Made by a program: the position numbers and the translations under genes. From positions 4,896,501 to 4,960,500 of the forward strand of contig NZ_AP025732.1 of assembly GCF_023734775.1 (NCBI RefSeq): DNA of 64,000 nt, written 5' to 3'. This DNA is from Nostoc cf. commune SO-36. Lineage in GTDB: Bacteria > Cyanobacteriota > Cyanobacteriia > Cyanobacteriales > Nostocaceae. The notes below the pieces were generated by a model. It saw only the letters and a program-made list of their open reading frames with translations, did not search any database and was not told where the DNA came from. Below, piece after piece: positions 45,638-55,995 of the stretch. Positions within the stretch are counted from its first letter, which is position 1. Every line of letters starts with the position of its first letter.

Positions 45638-48155
45638 TTAAAGTAAAGCCATTTGCAAGGGAGTCGATTCTTCGGTTTCAGCAGCGAGGCGAGATATTTC
45701 TGGCCAGGAAATCACTAAGCTGTTGTAAGCGACACCTTCAGCAGCCCAGCCTTTTCTGTCGCAAATGTTATACAGCCGATAAGCTAATTCCCTTGCTGCT
45801 TCTCCTATGGTTCCCAGTTGAGATAGCAAATTTGCAGCACCTTGATTTCCAGCACCGTCTTGCAATTCCCGAATCATGTGTTGTGTTGCTTCCCAGACGG
45901 TGAGGCGATTATCGGTTTGGGGATTCCAATTTTTGGCTAATTCGTCGCGGCGCAATAGTCGCACTTTACCTGCTTTGGCAGTGAGGATGCCAGCGTCTAC
46001 TAAGCCTTGTACTGCTGTATTCTTAGCTTTGGATAGGGTTTCGGCATCGCCAAATAACCCTTCAGTAAAGGTGTGCTGTTCATACCAAATCAACGCAAAA
46101 CGGGTTTCTGCATCAAATTCTCCTTCTTGTTCGACCAGGAATTCGTCTAGGGTTTGGTTAATCAATTGTAGGGCAGTGCGAACAGGCATTGGTGTGCCAT
46201 CTGATTCCAAGACTTTGTTGTAGCGGGAGTAAATTGCCATCCCAGGGCCAATGCTAGCTTGTGCCAAGTCTACCGGAGCGATGTTTCCTTGTTGGAGTTT
46301 TTGTAGTGCGTCAGGGAGTTCGCGTTTGAGGGTATTGACGAATTGGCGGCGGGTACTAAATGGAGCGGTTTGTGGGCGAGGGCGGCAGACAAGTACGATG
46401 GATGAGGCGAGAGCATTAGTGCCGCTAGCTACTGTACGATTGCTTAATTCTGTACGCATAGGCATAGTAGCAGTGATGCTAAAACCTGCTTGTATTAAAC
46501 CTTCTAGCATGGTTTCCCATCCAGTTGAAGCGACAGCAGAATTTACTCCTCCTTCATCAGTATCTTCTGACTCTGTTTGTTTAAATGCGTAAAAAACTGA
46601 AAATGGATAATCAGGATGTACTGCCTCACGCATTAGTGTAAAAGCTTTATTTAATCCCTCTTCAAAAAACTTTTTAGCTTTTTCTTTATTGCCACCAAAG
46701 CGATAGGGAGTAGCAACTAGTTCTTTTTCTTTTGGAACAGCAATAGTATGAAAAAGATCAGGATAAATAGAGCTTAAAGAACGACGTAGCCAGACATAGA
46801 AAAAATCCGATAGGTCAGCATAGCTAATATTGTCATAGTAAGGTGGGTCTGTACAGACAACAATTGATTTTGCATAGCTTAAAATATCTGTTGTAGTCGC
46901 ATCTATTTGTTTAACGTTGCCAACCCCTTCAGCAACTAAATTTTTAAGCGCACGAACTATTGTGTTAATTGTAGTATTGTAATCGCCTGCTGCACTATTA
47001 AATATATTGGATTCTGCATAATCCCATACCATTGGAAGTGCTTGTTTAGTGAATGCATGGATTGCTTGATCCATACTTGGCTTCCAGGTAACTAGACTAC
47101 ATAAGGGCTACAGATATATGCTGTTCATTAGGAGGTAAATAAATACGTCCTTTATTTCCTTCTGCAACAATTACCATTAGTTGAGCATCATTGCGTTTAG
47201 CACGAAACTCTGCCCGAATCTTTTCTTCACTGGCTATTTGATTACATACTAAACAACAAAACTTTGCACCGCGTCCAATCTTTGGAGGTTCTGGTACTTT
47301 CCCTTTGCCAGTCTTGACTTGAAAAGACACAACAGGCGGTTGCTGTTCCCTATCAACAATTGGTTCTACCCAAGCTTCTTTTCCCTTCTTTGTCGAAAGC
47401 ACAAAAGAACGCACCAACGGTATTTTTGCGCCACAAGCAGGGTTAGGACATTTCACTGTTCTTGCCCACAACCAAGCAATAACCGTTGCCTCACCACCAC
47501 CATACTCCTGCGGTACATTCACTTTTGGGTAAAGATGCCCAATTTGCTTAAAAGCTTCATCTCGCATCCATTGCCCGTAATAGCGAACATCTTCAGCTAA
47601 TCCCTGCGCCCCAAACCATTTTTTAGTAGCTAAAGAGTTTTTGTGAGAATCAGGGTTAACCGGAGGCTGATTTGCAAACTTTGGCGGAATTTCAATCAAA
47701 GCTTTGGTAATCAAAACCGCCACCGGATTAATATCACTACCATGTGCCTCCAAACCCAATCTTTGCGCTTCCAAAGGTATCGAACCCCCACCGCAAAATG
47801 GGTCTAGGACAGGCGGCGGATTGTTATTTGTTGATTTGAGAATTTCTGCTTTAGCTGCGTCTAAAACTTCCTGATTATTGATATTTTCCCACTTCACTAA
47901 TTGCTCAATAATTTCAAACAGGCGTTTTCTCTCTGTATCCTGCGCCTCTTTTGTAGGAAATTTATCAGGATGACTTGAGGGGTCATCTACCAAAGACGAA
48001 AACAAAACTGCCCGACAAGTTGCTAGCGGCCGCCGCGCCCACCATAAATGTAGCGTCGAAGGGTGTCCATGCCTAATTGATTTTTCTCTGGCAGATTCTT
48101 TGTTAATTGCTTCTAGTGGTAACGCGACTTCGATTAGCTTCTTGCGGTAGGTCAT
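45638..48155 (-). pseudogene. DUF1156 (COG1743) adenine-specific DNA methylase with internal deletion
   Basis: The N-terminal frame (48155 to 47097, 352 residues) has the DUF1156 start KKLIEVALPLEAINKESARE, then HPSTLHLWWARRPLATCRAV, SAM motif I LDPFCGGGSIPLEAQRLG (about 117-134), and a zinc ribbon (CPNPACG...CCLVC). It ends RIYLPPNEQHISVALM. The C-terminal frame (47074 to 45638, 478 residues; the homologous reading begins a few codons earlier at CSLVTWKPS) has PMVWDYAESNIF and the catalytic TDPPYYDNISYADLSDFFYV. In intact relatives these parts are separated by roughly 100-150 residues, but only about 20 bases remain here. That block is lost and the frame is broken, so methylation activity is doubtful. 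Confidence 0.88.
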
Positions 48156-48470
48156 TCATTTGGCCAGACTGGTATAATCGAAGTCTGTATTTCTACCAGC
48201 AAGCAGCGCAAAACATTCCGAATGAGTGGGCTAACGGAATCATTGCATCAAATAATTTAGTGGGCAATTAGCCTTTGTTGATTACTGCTTACTTAACTTA
48301 GTTACAGAGCTTCGTCTGGCAATTATAGTCATTGTGATACAGTCTAAGTCGAGTAAAATTACTTAAAAATGCCTAAAAATATATAGTTTTAATAATTGAA
48401 CAATTGCACATTATCTTTACGAGAAAGCTTCTTCTCCAGAAGGTAATAAATCCAAGAAGGGTAAAAAACG
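48156..48470. promoter_or_regulatory. Divergent spacer between methylase and XRE genes
   Basis: 315 A+T-rich bases with no supported gene. The 45 bases before the XRE start read in frame as SSPEGNKSKKGKKR and a stop, which could be the tail of a lost upstream gene. AGAAGGG serves as the XRE ribosome site. Promoters for both directions should be here. Confidence 0.4.
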
Positions 48471-48797
48471 ATGAATTCTAACACAATTTCTTGGGATTCT
48501 ATCCGTGATGAGGTTTTAGCAGATTCAGAGGTAAAGGCTGAATACGATGCCTTGGAGTCAGAATTCCAGTATGCAAAACAAGTTATTGCTTTAAGGAAGG
48601 CTAGCAGCTTAAATCAACGGGATTTTGCTAAGTTGGTTGGCATTAAACAGCCACAACTGGCTCGGATTGAATCTGGGAAACAGGTTCCTAAAATTGAAAC
48701 CCTAGCAAAACTCGCTAGGGGTGCAGGTTACGATGTCAAGATTCGCTTTGTAGCACCCAAAGGAAAGCGATCGCACCAAAAAACGATCAGCAAATGA
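48471..48797 (+). CDS. XRE-family helix-turn-helix protein (HigA/antitoxin-like)
   Basis: A 108-residue protein with a Cro/C1-type HTH at about 40-95 (QVIALRKASSLNQRDFAKLV, GIKQPQLARIESGKQVPKIE, TLAKLARGAGYDVKIRFV). The N-terminal SEVKAEYDALESEFQYAKQV is the usual extension of HigA-type antitoxins fused after a RelE/HigB partner. No toxin gene is adjacent, so it may be an orphan antitoxin or a regulator of the defence cluster. It is the only plus-strand gene inside that cluster. Confidence 0.8.
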   Translation: MNSNTISWDSIRDEVLADSEVKAEYDALESEFQYAKQVIALRKASSLNQRDFAKLVGIKQPQLARIESGKQVPKIETLAKLARGAGYDVKIRFVAPKGKRSHQKTISK

Positions 48798-48858
48798 ATT
48801 AACCCTGTAGCATTTATTCTAGAGAAAGCTAGAGTTCTGAAATTTTGGCATATTTGAG

Positions 48859-49245
48859 CTACCCAAAATCATCAGAGAATAATGGCACATCATAAAATTT
48901 AAACTTTTGGTCTACTGTAATTATTGTTAAACCTTCTACCAAAGCTTGAGCAATTAACATCCTATCAAAAGGATCTTTATGGTGTAGAGGCAAATCAGCA
49001 ACCTTTATTCCATGTGCCAATGTCATAGACAAAATCTCAAACCGACTGAAGCGCAAAGCCTCTTCCAAATTCCCAGGAGCAATTAACTTTCCTAAAGACT
49101 GTTTAATTGAAATTTCCCAAGCACTAATCACACTGACGAAAATTAAATTTTCAGGATTAATAATTACCTCTGGTACCCGATCTGACAATTTAGAATCATT
49201 TTCTAAAAACCACAACAAAATATGAGTATCTAATAAAAAGCTCAC
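48859..49245 (-). CDS. PIN-domain toxin (VapC-like)
   Basis: A 128-residue PIN ribonuclease. Acidic catalytic residues are visible: Asp6 in FLLDTHILLWFLEND, Glu in ISAWEISIKQSLGKL, Asp in HKDPFDRMLIAQAL and the later TVDQKF. Such toxins cleave tRNA or mRNA. The start is GTG at 49245, whose G is also the last base of the antitoxin stop (TAGTG), giving translational coupling. It sits inside the defence cluster between helicase and methylase. Confidence 0.9.
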   Translation of the reverse strand: MSFLLDTHILLWFLENDSKLSDRVPEVIINPENLIFVSVISAWEISIKQSLGKLIAPGNLEEALRFSRFEILSMTLAHGIKVADLPLHHKDPFDRMLIAQALVEGLTIITVDQKFKFYDVPLFSDDFG

Positions 49246-49523
49246 TACTCATCCCCATAAAATGCTGCAATTACTTCTTCTGAAGTCTCATCAAAATCAT
49301 CAGCAATTTTAACTTGTCCCTGCCAAAAACCCGCAATTCTTGGCTTTAAGGCATCATTTAAATCAGCTTTAGTAACTGTAGGCTCAGGTTGAGTCAAAGG
49401 CAAAACTTTTGCCAAAGGGACACCCTGATGAGTTAGGGTAACTTCAACATGATTTTGGATATCTAACAATAAATCAGCTAAATTATCAGATAAGTCAGCA
49501 ATATCAAAAGTTTTTGGTGACAT
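49245..49523 (-). CDS. Phd/YefM-type antitoxin
   Basis: A 92-residue antitoxin. The N-terminus SPKTFDIADLSDNLADLLLD and HVEVTLTHQGVPLAKVLPL form the Phd/YefM DNA-binding fold. The C-terminus (WQGQVKIADDFDETSEEVIA) resembles the toxin-neutralising tails of antitoxins paired with PIN toxins. It is translationally coupled to the PIN gene and starts 40 bases after the helicase stop, so it is likely part of the same transcript. Confidence 0.88.
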   Translation of the reverse strand: MSPKTFDIADLSDNLADLLLDIQNHVEVTLTHQGVPLAKVLPLTQPEPTVTKADLNDALKPRIAGFWQGQVKIADDFDETSEEVIAAFYGDE

Positions 49524-49562
49524 TTTGCTTATGCTCTATTGATTACCAGCAATATAATTATT

Positions 49563-52500
49563 TTAATTTGGCTCAGTTCCCTGTTGCCACAACTCCAGCC
49601 AATCATAATTAACACTTGTCACGGCAAAATCTGGCTCTTTATGGAACGGACGGTGTAAGTAGTGAATAGAACAATTACCTTCCATATCTTCTGCTAAAGG
49701 CACTTGCACTAATGCCAAAATAAAATTGTCTGGCTTGTTTAGAGCGGTAATAATTTCATTCTTTGTCACTGTCACAGTTTTAGCACCTGTAATTCTCCCT
49801 TTCACTTCAATAAATCGCAACTGTCCCGTTTCTGGAATACGCGACTCAATATCATAGCCGCACTTCTGATAACTCACATCCGTGGGTTCATACCCTAAAT
49901 TGCGTTCTACTTCGATCACAGCCGTCATTGCTGCCTTTTCTACTCGTTCCGTCTCCTTGGCAAACATCGCCGTTGTTACCTGTTGTTTGCCTTGCATTCG
50001 TTGCAGCAAGCCTACTGAAACTACCAACGCACCCCCAACCACCACAGGCGGTAATGGCGATAATCTACGTTCTTGCTCTAATTCCTCCAAACGTTGCATT
50101 AACCGTGCTTGCAAATCATCAGCTCGTTGACGTGCTTTACCTGAGTTAATTTTGGCATTAGGCTTGCCAGCTTCCTCTTGGATTTTCAGTTCTTCTGCCC
50201 GATGATCCCAGTAATTAATCTCCTTGCTTAATCTATCTTTTACTGCCGTCATCGTCTTAGCAATTAGTTCCTCTTTCCGTTGCTTGAGTTCTTGAAGATG
50301 TTGGGGAACAAGGTGAGCGATCGCATAACTCTTAGCTTTTGCTTCTAAATCTTCTCGCAACCAAGATTCTTCTAAAACTTTTTCCACAACACCCTTTTCC
50401 TCGTCTGTTAGCGGACGGTAATTCAGGTAAGGCGCGTAACCTGCATTGCAGGTATTGCCTTCTGCATTGATTTCTACATATTGCATCCGCCGCGATACTA
50501 AACGCCTAGAGCCATTTAGATTTGTCCGCGCATCTTGTATGGAGTGTTCTAGATAAACTAAGGCGCGGGTTCCTTCGCTGGAATCATTTTCATCAACTAA
50601 AATAGTGCCTTGTTTCAACAAATCCCGGTGTCGTTCCAAAGTCAGATCAATTGTGGCATCCAGTAGAGAATGTCCAGAACAGATGAAAGCAGCTAAGGGT
50701 TTACCAGAAATGCTGATTAAATCTTTTTCAAAGCAGACACGTTCGTAACGTAGCAGCAACGGTTCTCCTACACCAATTTGCCGCCCTCGATTGCGAATAA
50801 CTGCTGGAACATGACTGATTTCGTAACGCTGGGGTTCTCGTTGACGCAATGTTCCACCTAATTGGGTAAATGCTTCGAGGAAGAAAGAAGCAATAAAATG
50901 AGGTTGCAACCGTCGCGCCTCTGCCCTTTCCATTTCTTCTCGAATTTGCTGCACTTTGGCGATATCCATCGAATCTCGTGCCAAAGCTCGTTCTTCTAAA
51001 AGTTCGCGTAGTCGCTGTTGGTCGAGTTTATCATGTACGACTTGGTTGAGTCTGTCTCGCACCTCTGGTTGATCGCCATAGCGAATTGCTTCAATTAATA
51101 ATTCTCGTAATTCCGTCCCTGCGATCGCTTTTTCCCAATACATCAAATACTTGACCCCCCAGTGCCTTTTGCTCTGCCTCTATCTTTTTCAATAACGCCA
51201 AATAGACATCGCCTTCACGAGTGCCTTTTGCCACTAATTCCATAAGTGACATACCTCCGTCTGCCCAATCCGGTGAATTCGCCCAAAACGCTGTTCTAGG
51301 CGGTTAGGATTCCAAGGCAAATCGTAATTAACCATAAGGTGCGCCCTTTGCAAGTTAATCCCTTCACCCGCAGCATCCGTAGCTATTAAGACTTGTACTT
51401 CAATATCTTGGGTAAACGCCTCCTGCGCTTTGCGGCGTTCTTCGCGTCCCATTGCGCCATGTATATTTACTACAGCTTCATTACGTCCAAGTAGCGTCCG
51501 AATCCGATCTGTCAAATAATTTAATGTGTCCCGGTACTCGGTAAAAATCACGAGCTTGCGCCGATGTCCTTGGGCGTTGAACATTTCGGCATCATTTTGC
51601 AACAGATTCGAGAGTTCTTCCCATTTTTTATCTTTACCACTACGTCGCACTCGTAGTGCCAGTTGCTCTAATTCTTCTAAAAGCTTAATTTCTGTTTGTA
51701 ATTCTGCGATCGTCCGTGATGCTGTAGCTAGGTCAACTACTTCCTGTTCTGTTGCTTCTCGTTCTTCACCAGGAATATCCTCTAAATCATCTTCTAAGTC
51801 TTCCAGATCCAGAACTTGCTTAAATTCAATGATGGTTGCATTACTTCCCCGCCTCAAAACTTCTTCTTGCCTCAGCCGTTTTTGCAACCTTTCTCGACGG
51901 CGTAGCAGCGATTGATAGATAGCTTCTGGGGAAGAAGCAAGCCGACGTTGCAAAATAGTCAAAGCAAAGCCAACATTACCTTTGCGTCCTTCATTTTCTA
52001 AAGCATCGGCACGATTAAATTCCTCGCGGACGTACTCAGTGACTCGCTTATAAAGTACCGCTTCTAAATCCGATAGTTCATATTCTATAGTGCTAGCTTG
52101 GCGTTCTGGAAATAGCGGTTTTCCATCAAATTTCAGCAAATCTTCTTTAACCAATCGCCGCATTAAGTCAGAAGTATCTGCTACATGAACACCATCGCGG
52201 AAGCGTCCTTCAAATCTGTCTCCATCCAATAACGCCATAAACAACTGGAAGTCTTCCTCTTTGCCGTTATGTGGCGTTGCTGACATTAATAAAAAATGCC
52301 TAGTTAAAGTTGAGAGTAACTTACCAAGTTTGTAGCGTTTCGTCTCTTTAATTTCACCACCAAAAAATGAAGCTGACATTTTATGAGCTTCGTCACAAAC
52401 AACCAAATCCCAGTCTGTCTGCGCTAGCTTTGCTTGTAAATCTTGATTACGGCTGAGTTTGTCTAGTCGCACAATCACCAACGGCATTTCAGCAAAAGCA

Positions 52501-53081
52501 TTTCCAGTCACTGCTGATTCAATGCGATCGTTGGTGAGAATTTCAAAGCGTAAATGAAACTTTTGCGACAATTCATCTTGCCACTGTGGGGCTAAACTGC
52601 CGGGACAAATCACAAGGCAACGATGCAAATCACCTCGGATGAGCAATTCCCGCATCAGCAACCCCGCCATAATAGTTTTACCTGCACCTGGATCATCTGC
52701 TAAGAGAAAACGCAGAGGTTGACGAGTCAACATTTCCCCGTAAACGGCGGTAATTTGGTGGGGTAAGGGTTCGACTAGAGAGGTGTGAACAGCTAGCAAG
52801 GGGTCGAACAGATAAGCTAGACGGATGCGGTGCGCTTCTGATGCCAGACGAAAATTAGCCCCATCAGCAGTAAAACTCCAAGCACCACCAGAGGTGATTA
52901 TTTCCAGAGTCGGTTCTCTATCTCGAAAGACTAACTCATTCCCTAGCGTGCCGCTAGCATCTTTGTATGTTAATTCCACAACATCAGAGCCATGCCACTG
53001 AGCATCAACGATGGCGACAATACTGTTTGGCAGGATACCTTGTACTTGCGTGCCTTTTGTCAAATCCTCAAGTCTAACCAT
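49563..53081 (-). pseudogene. SNF2-type helicase with C-terminal DUF3883 (DrmD-like), two one-base frameshifts
   Basis: The first frame (53081 to 51234, 615 residues) holds the SF2 core: Walker A DDPGAGKT (129-136), DEAH (230-233), LMSATPHNG, and motif VI QRFGRIHRIGQ. It stops after TEVCHLWN. A middle frame reads LVAKGTREGDVYLALLKKIE and QKALGGQVFDVLGK. A third frame (51146 to 49563) continues AIAGTELRELLIEAIRYGDQ and ends with DUF3883 (GYDIESRIPETGQLRFIEVK, a PD-(D/E)XK-like core). Restoring one T (AATTTAGTG, near 51235) and removing one A (GGAAAAGCG, near 51135) gives one protein of about 1170 residues. Such helicases occur in DISARM and related systems. Decay or sequence error cannot be told apart here. 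Confidence 0.87.
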
Positions 53082-54248
53082 ATTGCGGTGTTTTCCCTTT
53101 TGGCAGATGTCAGTAGCAATGTAGTGTTTTTTGACCGGACATTGCTTCTTATGACCATAAGAGACACTAGGCTGGTTAGTAGCTAGTATATTTACTGTTT
53201 TTGGCTGTGGTAGCTTGATGTTGCTTAGAAAATGGCGTTGCTTAGTTGAGAGATGATTTAAGCGATCGCTCCATGCTAATGGCTACAAGTAAAGTGAAAT
53301 AGAGTGCGATCGCATCCCTCGAAACTCAAGCTGTTGATTTAGCTTTGTACTTGGAATTCGTAGGCGCAGCCCGCCGTAGGCATCGCCATTAAATCTTGGA
53401 GCAAATATTTCCAAATCCTTACAAGGAAAACGTTTGCAAAATTATACAACTTTTTTATTTGTTTTTAGATAATAGCATGATGAAATTGTACAACTTTATT
53501 TTTTCAAAAAGCCTAAGTGCCTAACGATACAATAATACTTGTAGACGCTGAAATTGTACAACTTTTTTATATGTCTACAGATTTATTTGCCGTGCGATCG
53601 CTTCCTTTGGTATGTAGCCATTTGAGTAAAAGCAATATACCAGAGTAAACCGACGAGTGCGAACACCGCTTGTAAGGGACTTCCACAAAAAATTATCCCA
53701 AATTATTTGTAAATTTGTAGGGGCGCACAACTTTGCGTCCCTATTAGTAGCAATTTGAAGAAGAATTCAGAAGTCAGAATTCAGGAATCAGAATAAATCA
53801 GTCGGGGATTCAGACCCGCGACTGAATTGTTGCACCACCAAATTTTCAATTTGGTGGGGGTGCAAAAACTCCGATTATTCAGACGCGACTCGAAAATACT
53901 CGCTAACGCTACGCTATCGAGTACTCGCTCTAAGCGAAGCATCCCGAAGGGTATACGCTGCGCTATCCGCCAGTCATACAGAATTCATTCTGAATTCTGA
54001 CTCCTGACTCCTGAATTCTGTTCGATAAATTTATTTTGCGTAGCGATCGCCAAAGCAATTGTTTAGGAATATCGCCACAGTCTATTCCCTGACAATAACT
54101 ATATCGTTGGACTTGATAACGGCATAAGCTTCTTTTCCCTCAGATAAATCCAACTCCTCTACCGATATAGTTGGTTATATGTTGGTATCTTTGGTACTAT
54201 TTTACCTAGCATCAATTTTATGGAAGAAACCTTTCAAACGCCTTTTCT
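53082..54248. other. 1.2-kb gene-free region upstream of the helicase
   Basis: No gene is supported. It contains a threefold TTGTACAA-like repeat (53439-53579), a hairpin TGCACCACCAAATT...AATTTGGTGG (53831-53857, possibly extended to 53864), short direct repeats around GAATTCAGAAGTCAGAATTC, and GCTACGCTATCGAGTACTCG-type palindromic debris. It separates the defence cluster from modA. Confidence 0.5.
53439..53579. repeat. Three copies of AAATTGTACAACTTT, the last framed by TGTAGAC/GTCTACA
   Basis: Copies start at 53439 (AAATTATACAACTTTTTTAT), 53483 (AAATTGTACAACTTTATTTT) and 53551 (AAATTGTACAACTTTTTTAT). The core TTGTACAA is a perfect 8-bp palindrome in two copies. TGTAGAC (53540-53546) and GTCTACA (53573-53579) flank the third copy as an inverted repeat. 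Operator-like or attachment-like; function unknown. Confidence 0.6.
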
Positions 54249-55043
54249 ATGAAAAGAAGACAAATTTTAGGCTTCCTGGGTATAGCGGTTGTTGGCTTGC
54301 TGCTAACAATTGGTTTACCGTTAGTGACTCCTTCTCGTGTAATAGCACAGTCAAACACCAGCATACTCGTGTCCGCAGCTGCCAGCTTAAAAGAAGCGCT
54401 GGAAGAAATTAAGCCTTTGTACCAACAAAGTAAATCAGATATCAATATTAATTATAACTTTGGGGCTTCCGGTGCCTTGCAGCAACAGATTGAACAAGGT
54501 GCGCCAGCGGATATCTTTATTTCTGCTGGCAAAAAACAAGTGGATGCTTTGCAAGAAAAAGGACTGTTGCTACCAGGTAGCCGTACTAACCTAGCAAATA
54601 ACCGTCTAGTCTTGATTGTGGCTCAGGATGTTGTTGGCATCACTAGCTTCTACAATTTAACAGATAGTAAGATTAAAAAAATTGCGATCGGTGAACCCAG
54701 AAGTGTACCTGCTGGTCAATATGGGGAGCAAGTTTTAAAGAAATTGAAGCTTTATGATCGAGTCAAATCAAAATTGGTCTTTGCTAACAATGTGCGTCAA
54801 GTTTTGGCAGCTGTAGAAAGTGGTAACGCCGAAGCGGGTTTAGTTTATGCCACTGATGCCAAAATTTCTAACAAGGTAAAAATTGTAGTCGCTGCTGATG
54901 ATAAGTTTCACTCACCGATTGTTTATCCAGTGGCTGTACTCAAGAGTAGTAAAAATGCTTCTGCTGCTAAAGAATTTGTCCAGTTTTTATCTGGCAGTCA
55001 AGCCAAAACTATACTCAAAAAATATGGGTTTCTCGTAAATTAA
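54249..55043 (+). CDS. modA: Molybdate ABC transporter substrate-binding protein
   Basis: A 264-residue periplasmic binding protein of the ModA family, which captures molybdate or tungstate for the ModBC importer. The signal peptide MKRRQILGFLGIAVVGLLLT ends near VIAQ. The family motifs are ILVSAAASLKEALEEI, FGASGALQQQIEQGAPADIF, GEPRSVPAGQYG, VRQVLAAVESGNAEAGLVYA and FVQFLSGSQAKTILKKYGF. No modB or modC gene follows; the next gene is unrelated and on the opposite strand. Molybdate feeds nitrate reductase and nitrogenase. Confidence 0.93.
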   Translation: MKRRQILGFLGIAVVGLLLTIGLPLVTPSRVIAQSNTSILVSAAASLKEALEEIKPLYQQSKSDININYNFGASGALQQQIEQGAPADIFISAGKKQVDALQEKGLLLPGSRTNLANNRLVLIVAQDVVGITSFYNLTDSKIKKIAIGEPRSVPAGQYGEQVLKKLKLYDRVKSKLVFANNVRQVLAAVESGNAEAGLVYATDAKISNKVKIVVAADDKFHSPIVYPVAVLKSSKNASAAKEFVQFLSGSQAKTILKKYGFLVN

Positions 55044-55241
55044 TCAATCTCAGAGAACAGTTAAAAGAAGGAGCTATCTGATCGGCGGGACTTGATTTGG
55101 AGTTGGTGAAGTTTTGAGGCGATGTCTAGCGACAAGACGCTTTGCGTCCACGCACTTTCCCCAATTTAATATCTGCCCCGTATGCCAGCCACCGACGCAT
55201 CGAACGGTGGCATACGTTTATTGTGATTCTTCTCTTCTGGC

Positions 55242-55679
55242 TCAAGCCTTAGTGTAATTATTGATTACTTTGGCTAAATCTGGCACTGCCTCTTCTACGT
55301 GCTTTTTGGCTGAACCGCGAAGTTTTTCATAGGTTCCTCGCACGATTTAGCGCTTTGCGTTCTTGACTCTCGCATCGGTAACGCCCAGTAGCGCGTCTGC
55401 CGTATGAGAGCGATTTGCACTTAGGTATCCAATTGGGTCGCCTTTCTCCATGCCTTCACTCCACATGGGATCAAGTGCTGTGAAGCACTGCGGCAAAATC
55501 TGCTCAACTACATACGGGATATACCCTGGCTTCACCCCTTTCAGGGCGGCGAAGGCAGTTTTCAAAGCAATACCACTCATGCCTGACTTCGATGCAAGCT
55601 GTACTTCAATCATGTTGCAACAGTCCTCTATGACCATAGCCTTTTTGGTCGGATTCAAAAGTCCGTCGCTCAGTCCCAT
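55242..55679 (-). pseudogene. DUF6918-type protein with in-frame stop
   Basis: The first 110 residues (55679 to 55347) read MGLSDGLLNPTKKAMVIEDC, SKSGMSGIALKTAFAALKGV, KPGYIPYVVEQILPQCFTAL and HTADALLGVTDARVKNAKR, matching the DUF6918 family of small helical proteins found in cyanobacteria and actinobacteria. A TAA at 55347-55349 interrupts it, but the same frame continues IVRGTYEKLRGSAKKHVEEA and VPDLAKVINNYTKA to a TGA at 55242-55244, the usual family C-terminus. The protein is thus cut by a single codon (for example TCA to TAA). AAGGAAGA ribosome site. Function unknown. Confidence 0.8.
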
Positions 55680-55995
55680 TTCACTCTTCCTTTTCTAAAC
55701 TTTATCTAAGTACTTAATTTCTATTCAACTAATTTTTTTAGCAAGCAGGAAATTACACAAAATGGTATCAGAGTTTAGAGGATGTTGTGGATATCAGCCT
55801 TTTATACACATAAGTCTATTTGTGTCAATAGTTTGTTGGGTAATCATAAGAGTCGCTATGATGAGCATTTCCAGCCTACGGCTGGAAACGAGATTTGAAA
55901 GGAGTTTTACCTTAAGTTGTCACCAACGAAGGCCTTGCGATTTATTTTTTGCAAGTCCCTAATCAACTGAAAAAAGCGGTAATGAATCCAAATTT
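55680..55995. other. Gap with hairpin TTTCCAGCC-TAC-GGCTGGAAA
   Basis: A perfect 9-bp stem at 55868-55888 is the only clear structure and may terminate the minus-strand MscS gene. A 66-codon frame at 55762-55962 has no ribosome site or protein-like composition and is not called. Confidence 0.5.

Noticed and set aside
42184..53081. Calling the cluster DISARM or BREX
   Set aside because: Only a DrmD-like helicase is shared with DISARM; drmA, drmB and drmC are absent, and no pglZ or brxC is present.
55762..55962. 66-codon frame before the MscS gene
   Set aside because: It spans a palindromic repeat and lacks a ribosome site.
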